64,000 bases of DNA, taken from Thiobacter sp. AK1. Lineage in GTDB: Bacteria; Pseudomonadota; Gammaproteobacteria; Burkholderiales; Thiobacteraceae. The first letter of the stretch is position 1; each line of letters starts with the position of its first letter. Below the pieces are notes generated by a model that saw only the letters and a list, made by a program, of their open reading frames with translations, ran no database searches and was not told the DNA's origin. Location: contig NZ_JBAJEX010000009.1 in NCBI RefSeq assembly GCF_039822265.1, positions 1 to 64,000 on the forward strand, written 5' to 3'. Both the position numbers and the translations under genes were made by a program. Shown in pieces: positions 42,268 through 51,909 of the stretch.

Positions 42268-43731
42268 ATGCGCAGTCTGATCGTAGTGGACGATCCCCGG
42301 CTCTGGCCGCTTGCCCTGCCCGGCGTGAGCGTGCTGGCGGCGCACCGCTATCTGACCGACCCGGCCAGTGCCGGCAAGGGGCCGGTGCAGGTGTTCAATC
42401 TCTGCCAATCCTACCGTTACCAGAGCTTCGGCTATTACGTCTCGCTGCTGGCCGAGGCGCGCGGCCACCGACCCCTACCACGGGTGAGCACCCTAGAGGA
42501 CTTGCACAGTCCCGCCCTGGTGCGGCTGCTGACGGAGGAGGTGCAAGCCCTCATCGAACGCGTGCTGGCGCGGCTCGAGGGGGACCGCTTTGCCTTGCCG
42601 ATCTATTTCGGTCGACATCCCCTGCGCCGCTATGCGCCCCTGGCCCATCGCTTGTTCGCGCTGATGCCAGCGCCGCTGTTGAGCGCCGACTTCATGCGCC
42701 GCAAGGGCCAATGGCATCTAATACGGCTACGGCCGATGGCAGCGGCCGATGTTCCGAGTGCCCACCGCGAGTTTCTGCTCAAGGCATTACGCGATTATTT
42801 TGCGGGCCGCGGCCACGTGCACCGACGCCCGGCGCCGCGGCTAAATCTCGCCATCCTGCACGATCCCGCCAATCCAGAGCCTCCCTCCAATGCCCGGGCC
42901 ATGGAAAAGTTCCAGCGCGCGGCAAGGCAACTGCGTATCCACCCCTCGTTCATCACACGCGAGGATTTCCACCGAATCAGTGAATTCGATGCACTGTTCA
43001 TCCGTGATACCACCTATGCTAACCACTACACCTACCGCTTTGCCCGCGCGGCGGCGGCGGAAGGGCTGGTGGTGATCGACGATCCAGATTCCATCCTGCG
43101 CTGCAACAACAAGGTATTCCTGGCCGAGCTGCTCGCCCGCCACCGCATTCCCATGCCACGCACCCTGGTCGTGCACCGCAACAATGCCCAGCGCATCGTG
43201 ACGGAGTTGGGACTGCCCTGTGTGCTCAAGCAGCCGGATAGTTCCTTCTCCCGCGGGGTGCTGAAAATCGCCAGCGAGGCCGAATTGGCGCGCACCCTGC
43301 CTGCCCTGTTCGCCGAGTCGGACCTGGTCATCGCCCAGGAATGGTTGCCCACCACCTTCGACTGGCGTGTCGGCATCCTCGATGGGCGCGTGCTATTCGT
43401 GGCTCAGTACGTGTTCCCGCAGGGACACTGGCAGGTGATTCTGCGGGATGCACAACGCCGCAAGCTGGTGGAAGGCCCCACACGGGCGGTGCCAGTGGAG
43501 GCCACGCCTGCGGCCGTGGTCAGGCTCGCCCTGCGCGCCGCCAATCTGATCGGCGACGGCTTTTACGGCGTGGACCTGAAACAGGTGGGCAATCGCGTAG
43601 TGGTGATCGAGGTGAACGATAATCCCAACGTGGACGCGGGCAACGAGGACGGCGTCGTGGGCGATGCGCTCTACCGTCAGCTCATGGAGGTGTTCCTGGC
43701 GCGGGTGACGGCCCGGCTGTGCACCGCCTGA
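42268..43731 (+). CDS. RimK-family ATP-grasp ligase
   Basis: A 487-residue protein with an N-terminal RimK-like ATP-grasp-associated domain (about residues 1-200, CQSYRYQSFGYYVSLLAEARG) and a C-terminal ATP-grasp fold (LPCVLKQPDSSFSRGV, metal site VVVIEVNDNPNVDAG). Such ligases add amino acids, often Glu, to protein or peptide carboxylates. The substrate is unknown. It is 37 bp upstream of pelA and may be co-transcribed, but it is not a standard pel gene. Confidence 0.85.
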   Translation: MRSLIVVDDPRLWPLALPGVSVLAAHRYLTDPASAGKGPVQVFNLCQSYRYQSFGYYVSLLAEARGHRPLPRVSTLEDLHSPALVRLLTEEVQALIERVLARLEGDRFALPIYFGRHPLRRYAPLAHRLFALMPAPLLSADFMRRKGQWHLIRLRPMAAADVPSAHREFLLKALRDYFAGRGHVHRRPAPRLNLAILHDPANPEPPSNARAMEKFQRAARQLRIHPSFITREDFHRISEFDALFIRDTTYANHYTYRFARAAAAEGLVVIDDPDSILRCNNKVFLAELLARHRIPMPRTLVVHRNNAQRIVTELGLPCVLKQPDSSFSRGVLKIASEAELARTLPALFAESDLVIAQEWLPTTFDWRVGILDGRVLFVAQYVFPQGHWQVILRDAQRRKLVEGPTRAVPVEATPAAVVRLALRAANLIGDGFYGVDLKQVGNRVVVIEVNDNPNVDAGNEDGVVGDALYRQLMEVFLARVTARLCTA

Positions 43732-43768
43732 GAACACGACGCCTGCTCGCCGACGTTACAATTCATTC

Positions 43769-46471
43769 ATGCGCCACCTGTCAATGCCGCTTTTCTTCCT
43801 CTGGGCGTGGTTTGTCGCCGGGCCTGTGCACGCCTTGAGCGTGGCGTTCTACTACGGTGGGGAATGGCTGCCGGAACTCGCCGCCTTCGACATCGCCGTG
43901 GTGGAACCGCGCCACGGCTTCGCGCCCGACGCGGCGCGCCGGCCCGGCTTCGAGCCCTTCGCCTACGTGAGCGTGGGCGAGCTAAGCGGGGATCATCCCG
44001 CAGTCAAAGGTCTGCCCACGATCTGCCGTCTCGCGTACAACCCTGCCTGGAACAGCATCGTGCTCGATCATTCGCGCGCCGAGTGCCGTGGCTACTGGCT
44101 CACGCAGGTCTTCGCGCCCCTCTGGAACGCTGGCTGGCGCGGCTTTTTCCTCGACACCATGGATAGCTACCAGCTCGCCAAGCAAGCCGCTGCCACTGAA
44201 CAGCAGGCCGGGCTCACGACTCTGATACGCGAACTCAAGGCACGTCATCCCGGCCTGCGGCTGATGCTCAACCGCGGCTTTGAACTCCTGCCCCAGATCG
44301 CGCCCCTGGTGGAGGCGGTGGCCGCGGAATCCCTGTTTGGTCGCTATGAGCCGGCCAGCCGCAGCTATGCCGAGGTGCCGGCCGCAGATCGGGAGTGGCT
44401 GCTTGCCCGGTTCAAGGAAGTGCGGGAACGCTATGGGCTGCCGGTGGTGGCCATCGACTACGCACCGCCCGAAGCGCGGGAGCGGGCGCGGGCCATCGCC
44501 CGGCGCATCGCGGAGTTGGGGGTCGTCCCCTGGGTGAGCGACGGCGAGCTCCTCAGTTTGGGCGTGGGCGTGCGCGAGGCCCTGCCACGCACCCTGCTCG
44601 TCCTCTACGACGCCCGCGAGGCACCGGATCTCAACTACCTTGAGGCACATCGCTTCCTAGAGCTACCTGCCCAGTATCTCGGGCTGCGTGTGCGCTACCA
44701 GGAAATGACCAGCCCGCTTTCCACGGAACCGCAGGCCGGGCGGCTGGCAGGCGTGGTGGTGTGGGGAACGGGCGAGCTCGCAAATCCACAGCCCGTGCTG
44801 GAATGGCTCGGGGCACGGCGCAAGGAAGGCATTCCCATTCTGCTCATGGGCACCCTGCCCTTCGACCCTGCGCCGGCCTTGGGCACACGCCGGGTCAACC
44901 TACCTGGCGGCACGGGCTTGCACTCAAGCCTCGCCCAGTTCGAAGCACCACTCCCCCGCCGGCTGGTGACTTCAGTCCAGGGGCTTCAGGCAGACGGCAT
45001 CGATGCCTGGGTGCAAGGTGGTGGCGGGGCGTTGGTGGGGCTTGCGTCCTGGGGTGGATTCGCGCTTGCCCCGGCCCTCATCGAAGCCGTGCCTGGCGTG
45101 GACCAATACCGCTGGCTGATCCCGCCCTTCGCCCTGCTCAGGACAGCGCTCCGACTCCCCGATTGGCCGGTGCCAGACGTCACCACGGAAACCGGCCGGC
45201 GCCTGCTCACCATCCATGTGGACGGCGACGGCTTCGTCTCCCGTGCCGAATTGCCCGGGCGTCCTTGGGCCGGTGAAGTCTTGCTAGGTTTCCTTAAGAA
45301 GCACCCCCTGCCCCATGGCATCTCGGTGATCGAGGGCGAAATCGGTCCCACCGGCCTCTATCCCCAACACAGCGCTGAGTTGGAGGGCATTGCCCGCCGT
45401 ATTTTCGCCCTGCCCTGGGTGGAAGCCGCCAGCCACAGCTTCAGCCATCCCTTCCGCTGGGCCGAGGCCACGGCGCAGGCTGGAGAAGGCGAGGGGCGCT
45501 ACACCCTGCCCATTGCGGGCTATGTCTTCGATGCGCGGCGGGAAATCCTGGGTAGCCGCGAGTACCTGGCCCACCTCCTGCCCGCCGGCAAGACAGTGCG
45601 GTTGTTTTTCTGGACCGGAGACTGCGCCCCCACCGTGGAGCAGCTGCGCCTGACCCGCGAAGCAGGACTGCTCAACATCAACGGCGGTGACACCATCATC
45701 TCCCGCACCTGCCCAAGTCTCACCTGTGTGGCGCCCTATAGCCTCGCCAAAGACGGCGAACTTCAGGTATATGCGCCGGTGTCCAACGAAAACCTGTTCA
45801 CCAATCTTTGGACTGGCCCGTTCTGGGGCTACCGGCGGGTGATCGAAACCTTCGAGCGCACGGAAACACCCCATCGCCTCAAACCCGTGGGGATTTATTA
45901 CCACTTCTATTCCGCCACCAAGCCGGCGGCGCTCAAGGCCCTGGAAGAGGTCTATGGCTGGGCTCAAAGCCAGCCCCTGCATCCGGTGTTCATAAGTGAA
46001 TACGTGGAGAAGGTGCGGGATTTCCTCGATTACGCCATCGCCCGCGAAGGGGAAGCCTGGATCTTGCGCGGGCGCGGTGCGCTCGCCACCGTGCGGTTGG
46101 AAGAGGGCCTAGCCAGCCCCGATCTGGGAGCCAGCCAAAACGTAGCGGGTTTCAAGCGCGCACTTGGCCGCACCTACGTGCATCTAACCGGAACGCAGGC
46201 GCGTATAGTGTTGGCAAAGGCCGAGGCGCGGGCCACTCTGCCCCACCTGGAGGAGGCCAACGCCCGTATCACGCTATTTAAGCGGGAAGGCAGGGATCTC
46301 AGGCTCAGTCTCTTAGGCCACGTTCCCGTCGAGGCCGGACTCTTCGTGCCCGAAGACTGCAAACTCCGCGCCGAGCCGGCCGCACGCCTCGGGCCTCGGG
46401 TAGAGGGCGTGCAAATCATCAAAAGCAAGCATGCTACGCTCACGCTCACCGTCCACTGTCCGCGCCCATGA
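43769..46471 (+). CDS. pelA: PelA, Pel polysaccharide deacetylase/hydrolase
   Basis: A 900-residue periplasmic protein that deacetylates and trims Pel (GalN/GalNAc polymer). A signal peptide (MPLFFLWAWFVAGPVHA) is followed by a GH114/166-type hydrolase domain (VAFYYGGEW, GWRGFFLDTMDSYQLA), a middle domain and a polysaccharide deacetylase domain with metal-site residues in TIHVDGDGFVS and SHSFSHPF. The length is close to Pseudomonas PelA. First gene of the pelABCDEFG run; the pelB frame starts inside its last 41 bp. Confidence 0.93.
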   Translation: MRHLSMPLFFLWAWFVAGPVHALSVAFYYGGEWLPELAAFDIAVVEPRHGFAPDAARRPGFEPFAYVSVGELSGDHPAVKGLPTICRLAYNPAWNSIVLDHSRAECRGYWLTQVFAPLWNAGWRGFFLDTMDSYQLAKQAAATEQQAGLTTLIRELKARHPGLRLMLNRGFELLPQIAPLVEAVAAESLFGRYEPASRSYAEVPAADREWLLARFKEVRERYGLPVVAIDYAPPEARERARAIARRIAELGVVPWVSDGELLSLGVGVREALPRTLLVLYDAREAPDLNYLEAHRFLELPAQYLGLRVRYQEMTSPLSTEPQAGRLAGVVVWGTGELANPQPVLEWLGARRKEGIPILLMGTLPFDPAPALGTRRVNLPGGTGLHSSLAQFEAPLPRRLVTSVQGLQADGIDAWVQGGGGALVGLASWGGFALAPALIEAVPGVDQYRWLIPPFALLRTALRLPDWPVPDVTTETGRRLLTIHVDGDGFVSRAELPGRPWAGEVLLGFLKKHPLPHGISVIEGEIGPTGLYPQHSAELEGIARRIFALPWVEAASHSFSHPFRWAEATAQAGEGEGRYTLPIAGYVFDARREILGSREYLAHLLPAGKTVRLFFWTGDCAPTVEQLRLTREAGLLNINGGDTIISRTCPSLTCVAPYSLAKDGELQVYAPVSNENLFTNLWTGPFWGYRRVIETFERTETPHRLKPVGIYYHFYSATKPAALKALEEVYGWAQSQPLHPVFISEYVEKVRDFLDYAIAREGEAWILRGRGALATVRLEEGLASPDLGASQNVAGFKRALGRTYVHLTGTQARIVLAKAEARATLPHLEEANARITLFKREGRDLRLSLLGHVPVEAGLFVPEDCKLRAEPAARLGPRVEGVQIIKSKHATLTLTVHCPRP

Positions 46472-47774
46472 GCGGCCGCGGCTTGCCTCGCCGCTCATCG
46501 TGCTCGCCCTCACCCTCGGAATGGCCGCCACCCTGGTGCTGCTCTTCCCCCGCGAGGATTTGGTGCTGCGTCTTGCGGCGGCGCCCGAAGGCCCCCTGTC
46601 TGCTGCCTATCTGCGGGCCCTGCTGAAAACCGATCCTGACAATCCCCATTTGCGCCTGCTGGTGGCAGGCAATCTCCTGCGGGCGCAACGTTATGCGGAG
46701 ATGGAGGCAACGCTCGAACCAGCGCTTGCCAGCCCCGAACCCGCCCTGCGGCGGGAGGCCTTGTGGCTGTTGTGGCAAGCAGAAAATGCGCAGTCCCTGA
46801 AACCCATGGCAGGGCCGCTCGCCCGTCGGCACGCCGCACGCGCAAAGGAACTCGCCCTCGTGCTGGCGGCGCTGGAGCGGGACCCGCAGCGGCTTGCCCA
46901 ACTTGCTGGCCAGCTTCTGGCTCTGGGGGAGGCTAGCCGCGCCATGGCCCTATTCCGGGAACTTGAGCAAGAGGCGCCAGGCCAGCTGCTTACGCATCTG
47001 GAGCGGGCCGCGGCGCTCGCCCTGGCGCGGGGCGACTACCCAGCGGCGGCGGAAATACACATGGCAGCGCGGCACGAAGCCCAGACTCCCGCCGCACGTC
47101 GGCATTATTTCCTCGCCGCGCTACGCGACCTGGAAAGTGGCAACCGGGTGCAGGATGCGCTTGCGCTGGGGGAGCGTGAGCTGGGCGATCTCGCCGACGA
47201 TCGCGAAGTGCTGCTCGCGTTGGTGAGGCTGGCCCGGGCGGCCCAGCGTCCCGAGCGGGCGGAGGTCTATGTGCGCCGCCTGCTGCGCATGAGCTTGCTT
47301 TGGCAATGGCAGCGGGCGGTGGCAGGCCTCGACTTCGAGGTGCGCCGTGTCGCGGCCAATGGGCCGGCCGCGCCCTTTGACGATGCCGTCTTAAGCCTGG
47401 CCTACACCGTGTTTCTCGAAAACCGCAAGCTGGAGGACGCCTGGCGGGTCGCAGCCTCGGCGGTACGCCAGGCCCCGGACAACCTGGTCTGGCGCCAACG
47501 GCTGGCTCAAGTGGCGGAGTGGCTTACTCGACCCGATGAGGCGCTGGAGCAGTGGCTGGTGATCGCCCGCCAAAGCGGCAGCGCTCAGGCCTGGGAGAAC
47601 GTACGCCGCCTGGGAACGAGCCTGTTGCGCGACGATGCGCTCGAAGCCTATCTGCGCCACCGGCTCGCCACCCGCTTCGACGTCGCCCTGGCCCTTGAGC
47701 TTGCAGGAGCGCCAGGGAAGACCTGGAGCGGCGCGCGCCACCTTGGAAGAAGCCTGGCGGCGCGCGCCCGATAG
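46431..47774 (+). CDS. pelB: PelB N-terminal part (frame broken near 47712)
   Basis: The first 430 or so residues of PelB, the TPR/beta-barrel exporter of Pel. It has an N-terminal membrane segment (LIVLALTLGMAATLVLLF) and helical TPR-like repeats. The frame then runs into 20 foreign residues and a stop. The true continuation is in the +1 frame: removing one C at 47712-47713 (GCGCCAGGG) joins ALELAGA to QGRPGAARATLEEAW without a gap. Either a real one-base insertion or a sequencing error; if real, the Pel secretion pore is lost. Confidence 0.85.
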   Translation: MLRSRSPSTVRAHERPRLASPLIVLALTLGMAATLVLLFPREDLVLRLAAAPEGPLSAAYLRALLKTDPDNPHLRLLVAGNLLRAQRYAEMEATLEPALASPEPALRREALWLLWQAENAQSLKPMAGPLARRHAARAKELALVLAALERDPQRLAQLAGQLLALGEASRAMALFRELEQEAPGQLLTHLERAAALALARGDYPAAAEIHMAARHEAQTPAARRHYFLAALRDLESGNRVQDALALGERELGDLADDREVLLALVRLARAAQRPERAEVYVRRLLRMSLLWQWQRAVAGLDFEVRRVAANGPAAPFDDAVLSLAYTVFLENRKLEDAWRVAASAVRQAPDNLVWRQRLAQVAEWLTRPDEALEQWLVIARQSGSAQAWENVRRLGTSLLRDDALEAYLRHRLATRFDVALALELAGAPGKTWSGARHLGRSLAARAR

Positions 47775-50031
47775 GCGATTGGCGCAGGCCGCTGCAGAGC
47801 TTTCGGAACGCCTGGGCGAGCTCGAAGCGGCAGTGGACTGGTGGCACCACGCACTTGGGGAGAAGCCGACCCCCGAACAGGCGGTACGCCTGGCGACCTT
47901 ACAGATTCTGCTCGGACGCGACGACGCTGCGCGCCGTAGCCTGGAAGCGGCGCGCAATCAGGAGACGGCGCCCGCTAGCTATTGGCGGCTGCGAGCGGCT
48001 CTCGCCAGCCGCGCCGGCGATCGGACAGCCGCCCGCTTCGCCCTGGAACGGCTGCTGGCGCAGGCCGATGCGGAGCCGGTGGATCTCAACGATCTGGAAT
48101 GGCTACTCGCCGAGGAAGAACCGCTGGCTGCAGCGCGCGTGGCCGTCCTGCGCTGGCAACGCTTCCACGACCAGGCCGCGCTCATACGCGCGCTGGAACG
48201 CTACCAGGCCTCCGCCCGCTTCGAGGAGGCGCAGACCCTGCTTGGCGGGCTTGATCCGGCCACCCGCGAGCGCCTCGAACAAGATCCTCGCTACTGTCTG
48301 CTGGCCGCGCGCCAGGCATGGCAGATGCGTCAAATCGTCGAGGCGCGCCGCCTGTACACCCAAGCGGAAAGACTCGCCCCGCAGAATGTCGAAGTGGCCG
48401 AAGCCCTGCTCTGGTTCGCCATCGAGAACGCCGACACGGCCGCCGTCCGCCGCCTACTCGCCCGCCACGAAACGCAGCTCGCCGGACTTGAGCGAAACGA
48501 CGTGCGGATCGCGGCCCATGCGCTCCTGAACGAAGCCGGCGTGGCCTGGCGGCTGGCCGCAGCCGAGCTACCCCGCCGCCGGGAGGATCCCCTCTGGCTC
48601 ATCACCGCGGCGGATTTGTTGGAACAGCTCGACCGCCACGACGAAGCCTGGCAGTTGCGACGCCATGCCCTGCGCCAAATCGAGCGGGTCGCGCCGGAAG
48701 CCAGGCTTATCGCCCGTGCGCGCCTGGCCGCAAGTCTCACACCCGGGGATCAGGCCCGCGCTGCCCTGACCGCCGCGGTGCTAGACGACCCGGAACGGGC
48801 AAGCCCCCTGCTGCTCGCCCACTGGATCAACGCCGGCGAGTTTAGCCTGGCCCGCGCCTGGCTTTACGGGCGCTTGGCGCAGGCAACGCTTCGCCCACGG
48901 TGGGCGGAGCTGGCCGTGGCCTTGGCCGACGACGACCGCGAAAGCCTCGCCCGTCTGCTCGCCCAGCCGGAAGACTTACCGCGGCGCGATGCCGTGGAAG
49001 GGGCGCGCCGCCTGTTCGAGCCCGAGGCAGCCAGTCTCGCCTTCGCCGCCCAGAGTCGGCTCGGCACCGACGACGAACTGCAAGGGCAGCTCGACGAGCT
49101 GTTGCGCGCCGGGGGTCACCATGCCTCGCTAACGGGGGAGGCGCTGCGCTTTCCCGCATTCGACGAAACTCAAACCCGGCTGGGTGCCCAGGGGACCTTC
49201 TTGCCCCACCTCAAGCTCGCGCTGGAGCTCACCTCCATCCAACGCAGCCTCAAGGACACCACCGCCCTGGGCAAGGTGGTAAACGAGCGCCGCGCCCTGC
49301 TCACCGCGGTTGCCAAGCGTGGTGAGGACGACTGGGAACTGTCCCTCGGCCGACGCGAGGCATTCGCCCAGCGCACGCCCCTCTCCTTCGCCTACCGGCG
49401 GCGGCGCGGTCACTGGGAAGCGGTCCTGGAAGCGGGCCACGCCCAGCCTGCGGAAGAATCCACCGCCTTGCGCGTGGCGGGCGAGAAAGACAGCCTCGCG
49501 CTTCGCCTCAGCATTGAGCCGGTGCGTCCCTTCGCTTTCTCCGCTCGGGCCGCCGCCCAGCGCTATCGCGCCCAGACGGGTAGCCTCCTGGGCCAGGGCC
49601 GCGAATGGGAAGTCCACGCCACCACCTGGCTGCGCCGGGAAGATCCCGACTGGCTGCTCGACCTGTTCGCAAGCCGCCACCAGTACCGGCCGCGGGCCGT
49701 GGGCGATGCCGCGCTCGCCCCCCTGCTGCCGCCGGCTAGCACTGCTTTCGACGCGAATTTTTTCCTGCCGCGGGACTTCACCCTTTGGGGACTCACCCTG
49801 AGTAGCCGCCTCGCCTTGCTGGACAGCGGCACTCGAGCGCTGCGACCCTTCTGGTCCTTGAGTCTCACCCGGCACAGTGAGGACGGTTTCGGTTACGATG
49901 CCCTGCTCGGTGTCGCAGCCAGCCCCCTCGGCGCCGATCACCTGGCGCTTGGCGGCCAGTGGGCCCGCGCCCAGGGCACCACGCCGGGGACGACACGCCG
50001 GCTGTTGCTGCGCTACCGCCTCGATTTCTGA
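47710..50031 (+). CDS. pelB: PelB C-terminal part: TPR repeats and outer-membrane barrel
   Basis: The remainder of PelB, in frame +1 relative to the first part. Further TPR-like helices (for example LEEAWRRAPDRRLAQAAAEL) are followed from about 49150 by a 16-strand-type beta-barrel ending in ...LLLRYRLDF, with the terminal Phe typical of outer-membrane proteins. Joined to the first part the protein would be about 1200 residues, the normal PelB size. An ATG at 47635 opens this frame, but the residues before 47713 are out-of-frame for PelB. Confidence 0.85.
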   Translation, partial: RQGRPGAARATLEEAWRRAPDRRLAQAAAELSERLGELEAAVDWWHHALGEKPTPEQAVRLATLQILLGRDDAARRSLEAARNQETAPASYWRLRAALASRAGDRTAARFALERLLAQADAEPVDLNDLEWLLAEEEPLAAARVAVLRWQRFHDQAALIRALERYQASARFEEAQTLLGGLDPATRERLEQDPRYCLLAARQAWQMRQIVEARRLYTQAERLAPQNVEVAEALLWFAIENADTAAVRRLLARHETQLAGLERNDVRIAAHALLNEAGVAWRLAAAELPRRREDPLWLITAADLLEQLDRHDEAWQLRRHALRQIERVAPEARLIARARLAASLTPGDQARAALTAAVLDDPERASPLLLAHWINAGEFSLARAWLYGRLAQATLRPRWAELAVALADDDRESLARLLAQPEDLPRRDAVEGARRLFEPEAASLAFAAQSRLGTDDELQGQLDELLRAGGHHASLTGEALRFPAFDETQTRLGAQGTFLPHLKLALELTSIQRSLKDTTALGKVVNERRALLTAVAKRGEDDWELSLGRREAFAQRTPLSFAYRRRRGHWEAVLEAGHAQPAEESTALRVAGEKDSLALRLSIEPVRPFAFSARAAAQRYRAQTGSLLGQGREWEVHATTWLRREDPDWLLDLFASRHQYRPRAVGDAALAPLLPPASTAFDANFFLPRDFTLWGLTLSSRLALLDSGTRALRPFWSLSLTRHSEDGFGYDALLGVAASPLGADHLALGGQWARAQGTTPGTTRRLLLRYRLDF

Positions 50032-50075
50032 CTCGTAAGAACGAAGAACCAACCGCCACCCAAACGAGGATCATC

Positions 50076-50606
50076 ATGAGATGGAAGACCCTGCTACTTT
50101 TGGCCTGCTTTTTTCCCTGGCTGCTGGCCGCCTGCGCGACGGTCGAACGGTCCCCTGCGCCGACCCTTGAGCCCCAGGCGACGTGGGCGATCGCACCCTT
50201 CGCCAATTACACGGAAACACCGCTGGCGGGCAGCCGCGCCCAGGCGGTGGCCAGCCAGTGGATCGCCGCGCGCGTCTCGCCGCGGGTGGTGACCCCCCCA
50301 CCGGCATGGCTGGACGAGAGCCTGTTCGAGAAAGCCCAACCGCGCAGCCTCCAGGAACTGCTGCAATGGGCCAAAGGCCAGGGCGCGCGCTATCTGCTCA
50401 CCGGTAGTGTTTCGGAATGGCGCTACAAGGTGGGCGTGGATGGCGAGCCAGCGGTGGGCCTGACGGTGACCGTGTACGACGTCGCCAGTGGCGCGCGCCT
50501 GTATAGCGCCGTGGGTGGCAAGAGCGGCTACGCCCGCGAGTCAGTCGCGGCCGTGGCGCAAAAACTCACCGCAGAATTGCTCGCACCCTTGGCCACCGCA
50601 CCCTGA
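50076..50606 (+). CDS. pelC: PelC outer-membrane lipoprotein
   Basis: A 176-residue lipoprotein with signal peptide and lipobox LLAAC (Cys near residue 20). PelC forms a dodecameric ring under the PelB barrel that funnels the polymer. The middle contains the YLLTGSVSEW and VTVYDVASGARL strands typical of the family. ATG 50076 follows the pelB stop by 44 bp. Confidence 0.9.
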   Translation: MRWKTLLLLACFFPWLLAACATVERSPAPTLEPQATWAIAPFANYTETPLAGSRAQAVASQWIAARVSPRVVTPPPAWLDESLFEKAQPRSLQELLQWAKGQGARYLLTGSVSEWRYKVGVDGEPAVGLTVTVYDVASGARLYSAVGGKSGYARESVAAVAQKLTAELLAPLATAP

Positions 50607-50613
50607 AGTCCCC

Positions 50614-51909
50614 ATGTGGGAAGCCCTGAAAAACCGCTGGGCGGGGTTTGCCAGCCAACCCGCTGCCGCGGGGGAAACCCTGGCCGCGCCCCTGTTGGCC
50701 GTAGGTCTGGGGCTGTGGCTATCGCCGCTCGATCCCTTCTGGACACGCGCCGGTTTCCCCTGGGCGTGGCTTGCGCCGGTGCTGGTGAGTTTGCGCTATG
50801 GATCCTTGGCGGGCCTTGCGGCAAGCGGCGTGCTGGTGCTGGCCTGGCTACTTCTCGCCGCGGGAGGCTGGCCATTGGCCCCTTTTCCGCGCCTGTATTT
50901 CCTGGGCGGCTTCATCCTGGTCATGCTCACAGGAGAATTCACCAGCCTGTGGCTGGCGCGCGCGCGTCGCGCGGAAACCCTGCAGGCCTATCTAGACGAG
51001 CGTCTCGAACGTCTCACCGAACAGTACTATTTGCTGCGCCTATCCCATGACAAGTTGGAGCAGGAACTTCTCACGCGGCCCATGACTCTGCGTGACGCCC
51101 TGGGCCGCCTGGTGTCGGAGCAGAGCCCGGAGACGCACGCCCAAGCTCTGATGGACCTGCTGGCCCAGTACTGCCAACTGGAGCGCGCCGCCCTCTATGC
51201 CATTCATGATGGCGTGCTGGTGCTGGAGCCATTGGCGCGGGTGGGCGAACCTTTCCCGCTTGATCCCCTCGACCCCCTGGTGCGCCATGCTCTAGACAAC
51301 GAGCGTCTCGCCCATGTGCGGCACGTCACGGGTGAGACCGGCAGCCGCTACCGGGTAGTGGCGCCAGCCGCCGCGCAGGGCGAGGGCGTCACCCTGCTTT
51401 TGGTGGTGGAACGGCTCCCTTTCCTCGCGCTGCACGAGGAAACCCTGCAGAGTTTGGAACTGTTGCTCAACTATTATGCCGATGGCATGGCCATGACCCG
51501 CCTGGCTGCGCCCATATTGGCCCGCTATCCCGAATGCCCGCCATCCTTTGCTCTGGAACTCGAGCGGCTCTATCGCCTGGCCACGGTCAATGGCATCGCT
51601 TCCAGCCTCATGGTGTTCCGTTTCAGCACCGAGGCGGTGGCCGCTGACCTGCCCCACGTGCTAGCGCGCCAATCCCGCGGCTTGGATCTGGAATGGTTCG
51701 TGGCGGCGCCGATCCCGCGCCTTTTGGTGATCCTGCCGCTCACCGGCGAGGCGGGAGCGGAAGGCTACGCGCGGCGCATCGAACATTGGTTTGCCGAACG
51801 CGGCAGCGGCCGCCTGTCGGAGGTGGGTGTGACGCTGGAACGCTTCTGCCTCGACGCGCCGCCGCTAAAGGTGCTCGCTCGGGTGCTGGAGACGCAGGGT
51901 GCAAACTAA
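50614..51909 (+). CDS. pelD: PelD, cyclic-di-GMP receptor of the Pel machine
   Basis: A 431-residue inner-membrane protein with about four N-terminal helices (residues 20-110), a GAF domain (about 150-310) and a degenerate GGDEF domain. The I-site motif RxxD is seen as RGLD in RQSRGLDLEW, so cyclic-di-GMP binding is likely conserved. Binding switches on Pel synthesis through PelF. It starts 7 bp after pelC. Confidence 0.92.
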   Translation: MWEALKNRWAGFASQPAAAGETLAAPLLAVGLGLWLSPLDPFWTRAGFPWAWLAPVLVSLRYGSLAGLAASGVLVLAWLLLAAGGWPLAPFPRLYFLGGFILVMLTGEFTSLWLARARRAETLQAYLDERLERLTEQYYLLRLSHDKLEQELLTRPMTLRDALGRLVSEQSPETHAQALMDLLAQYCQLERAALYAIHDGVLVLEPLARVGEPFPLDPLDPLVRHALDNERLAHVRHVTGETGSRYRVVAPAAAQGEGVTLLLVVERLPFLALHEETLQSLELLLNYYADGMAMTRLAAPILARYPECPPSFALELERLYRLATVNGIASSLMVFRFSTEAVAADLPHVLARQSRGLDLEWFVAAPIPRLLVILPLTGEAGAEGYARRIEHWFAERGSGRLSEVGVTLERFCLDAPPLKVLARVLETQGAN

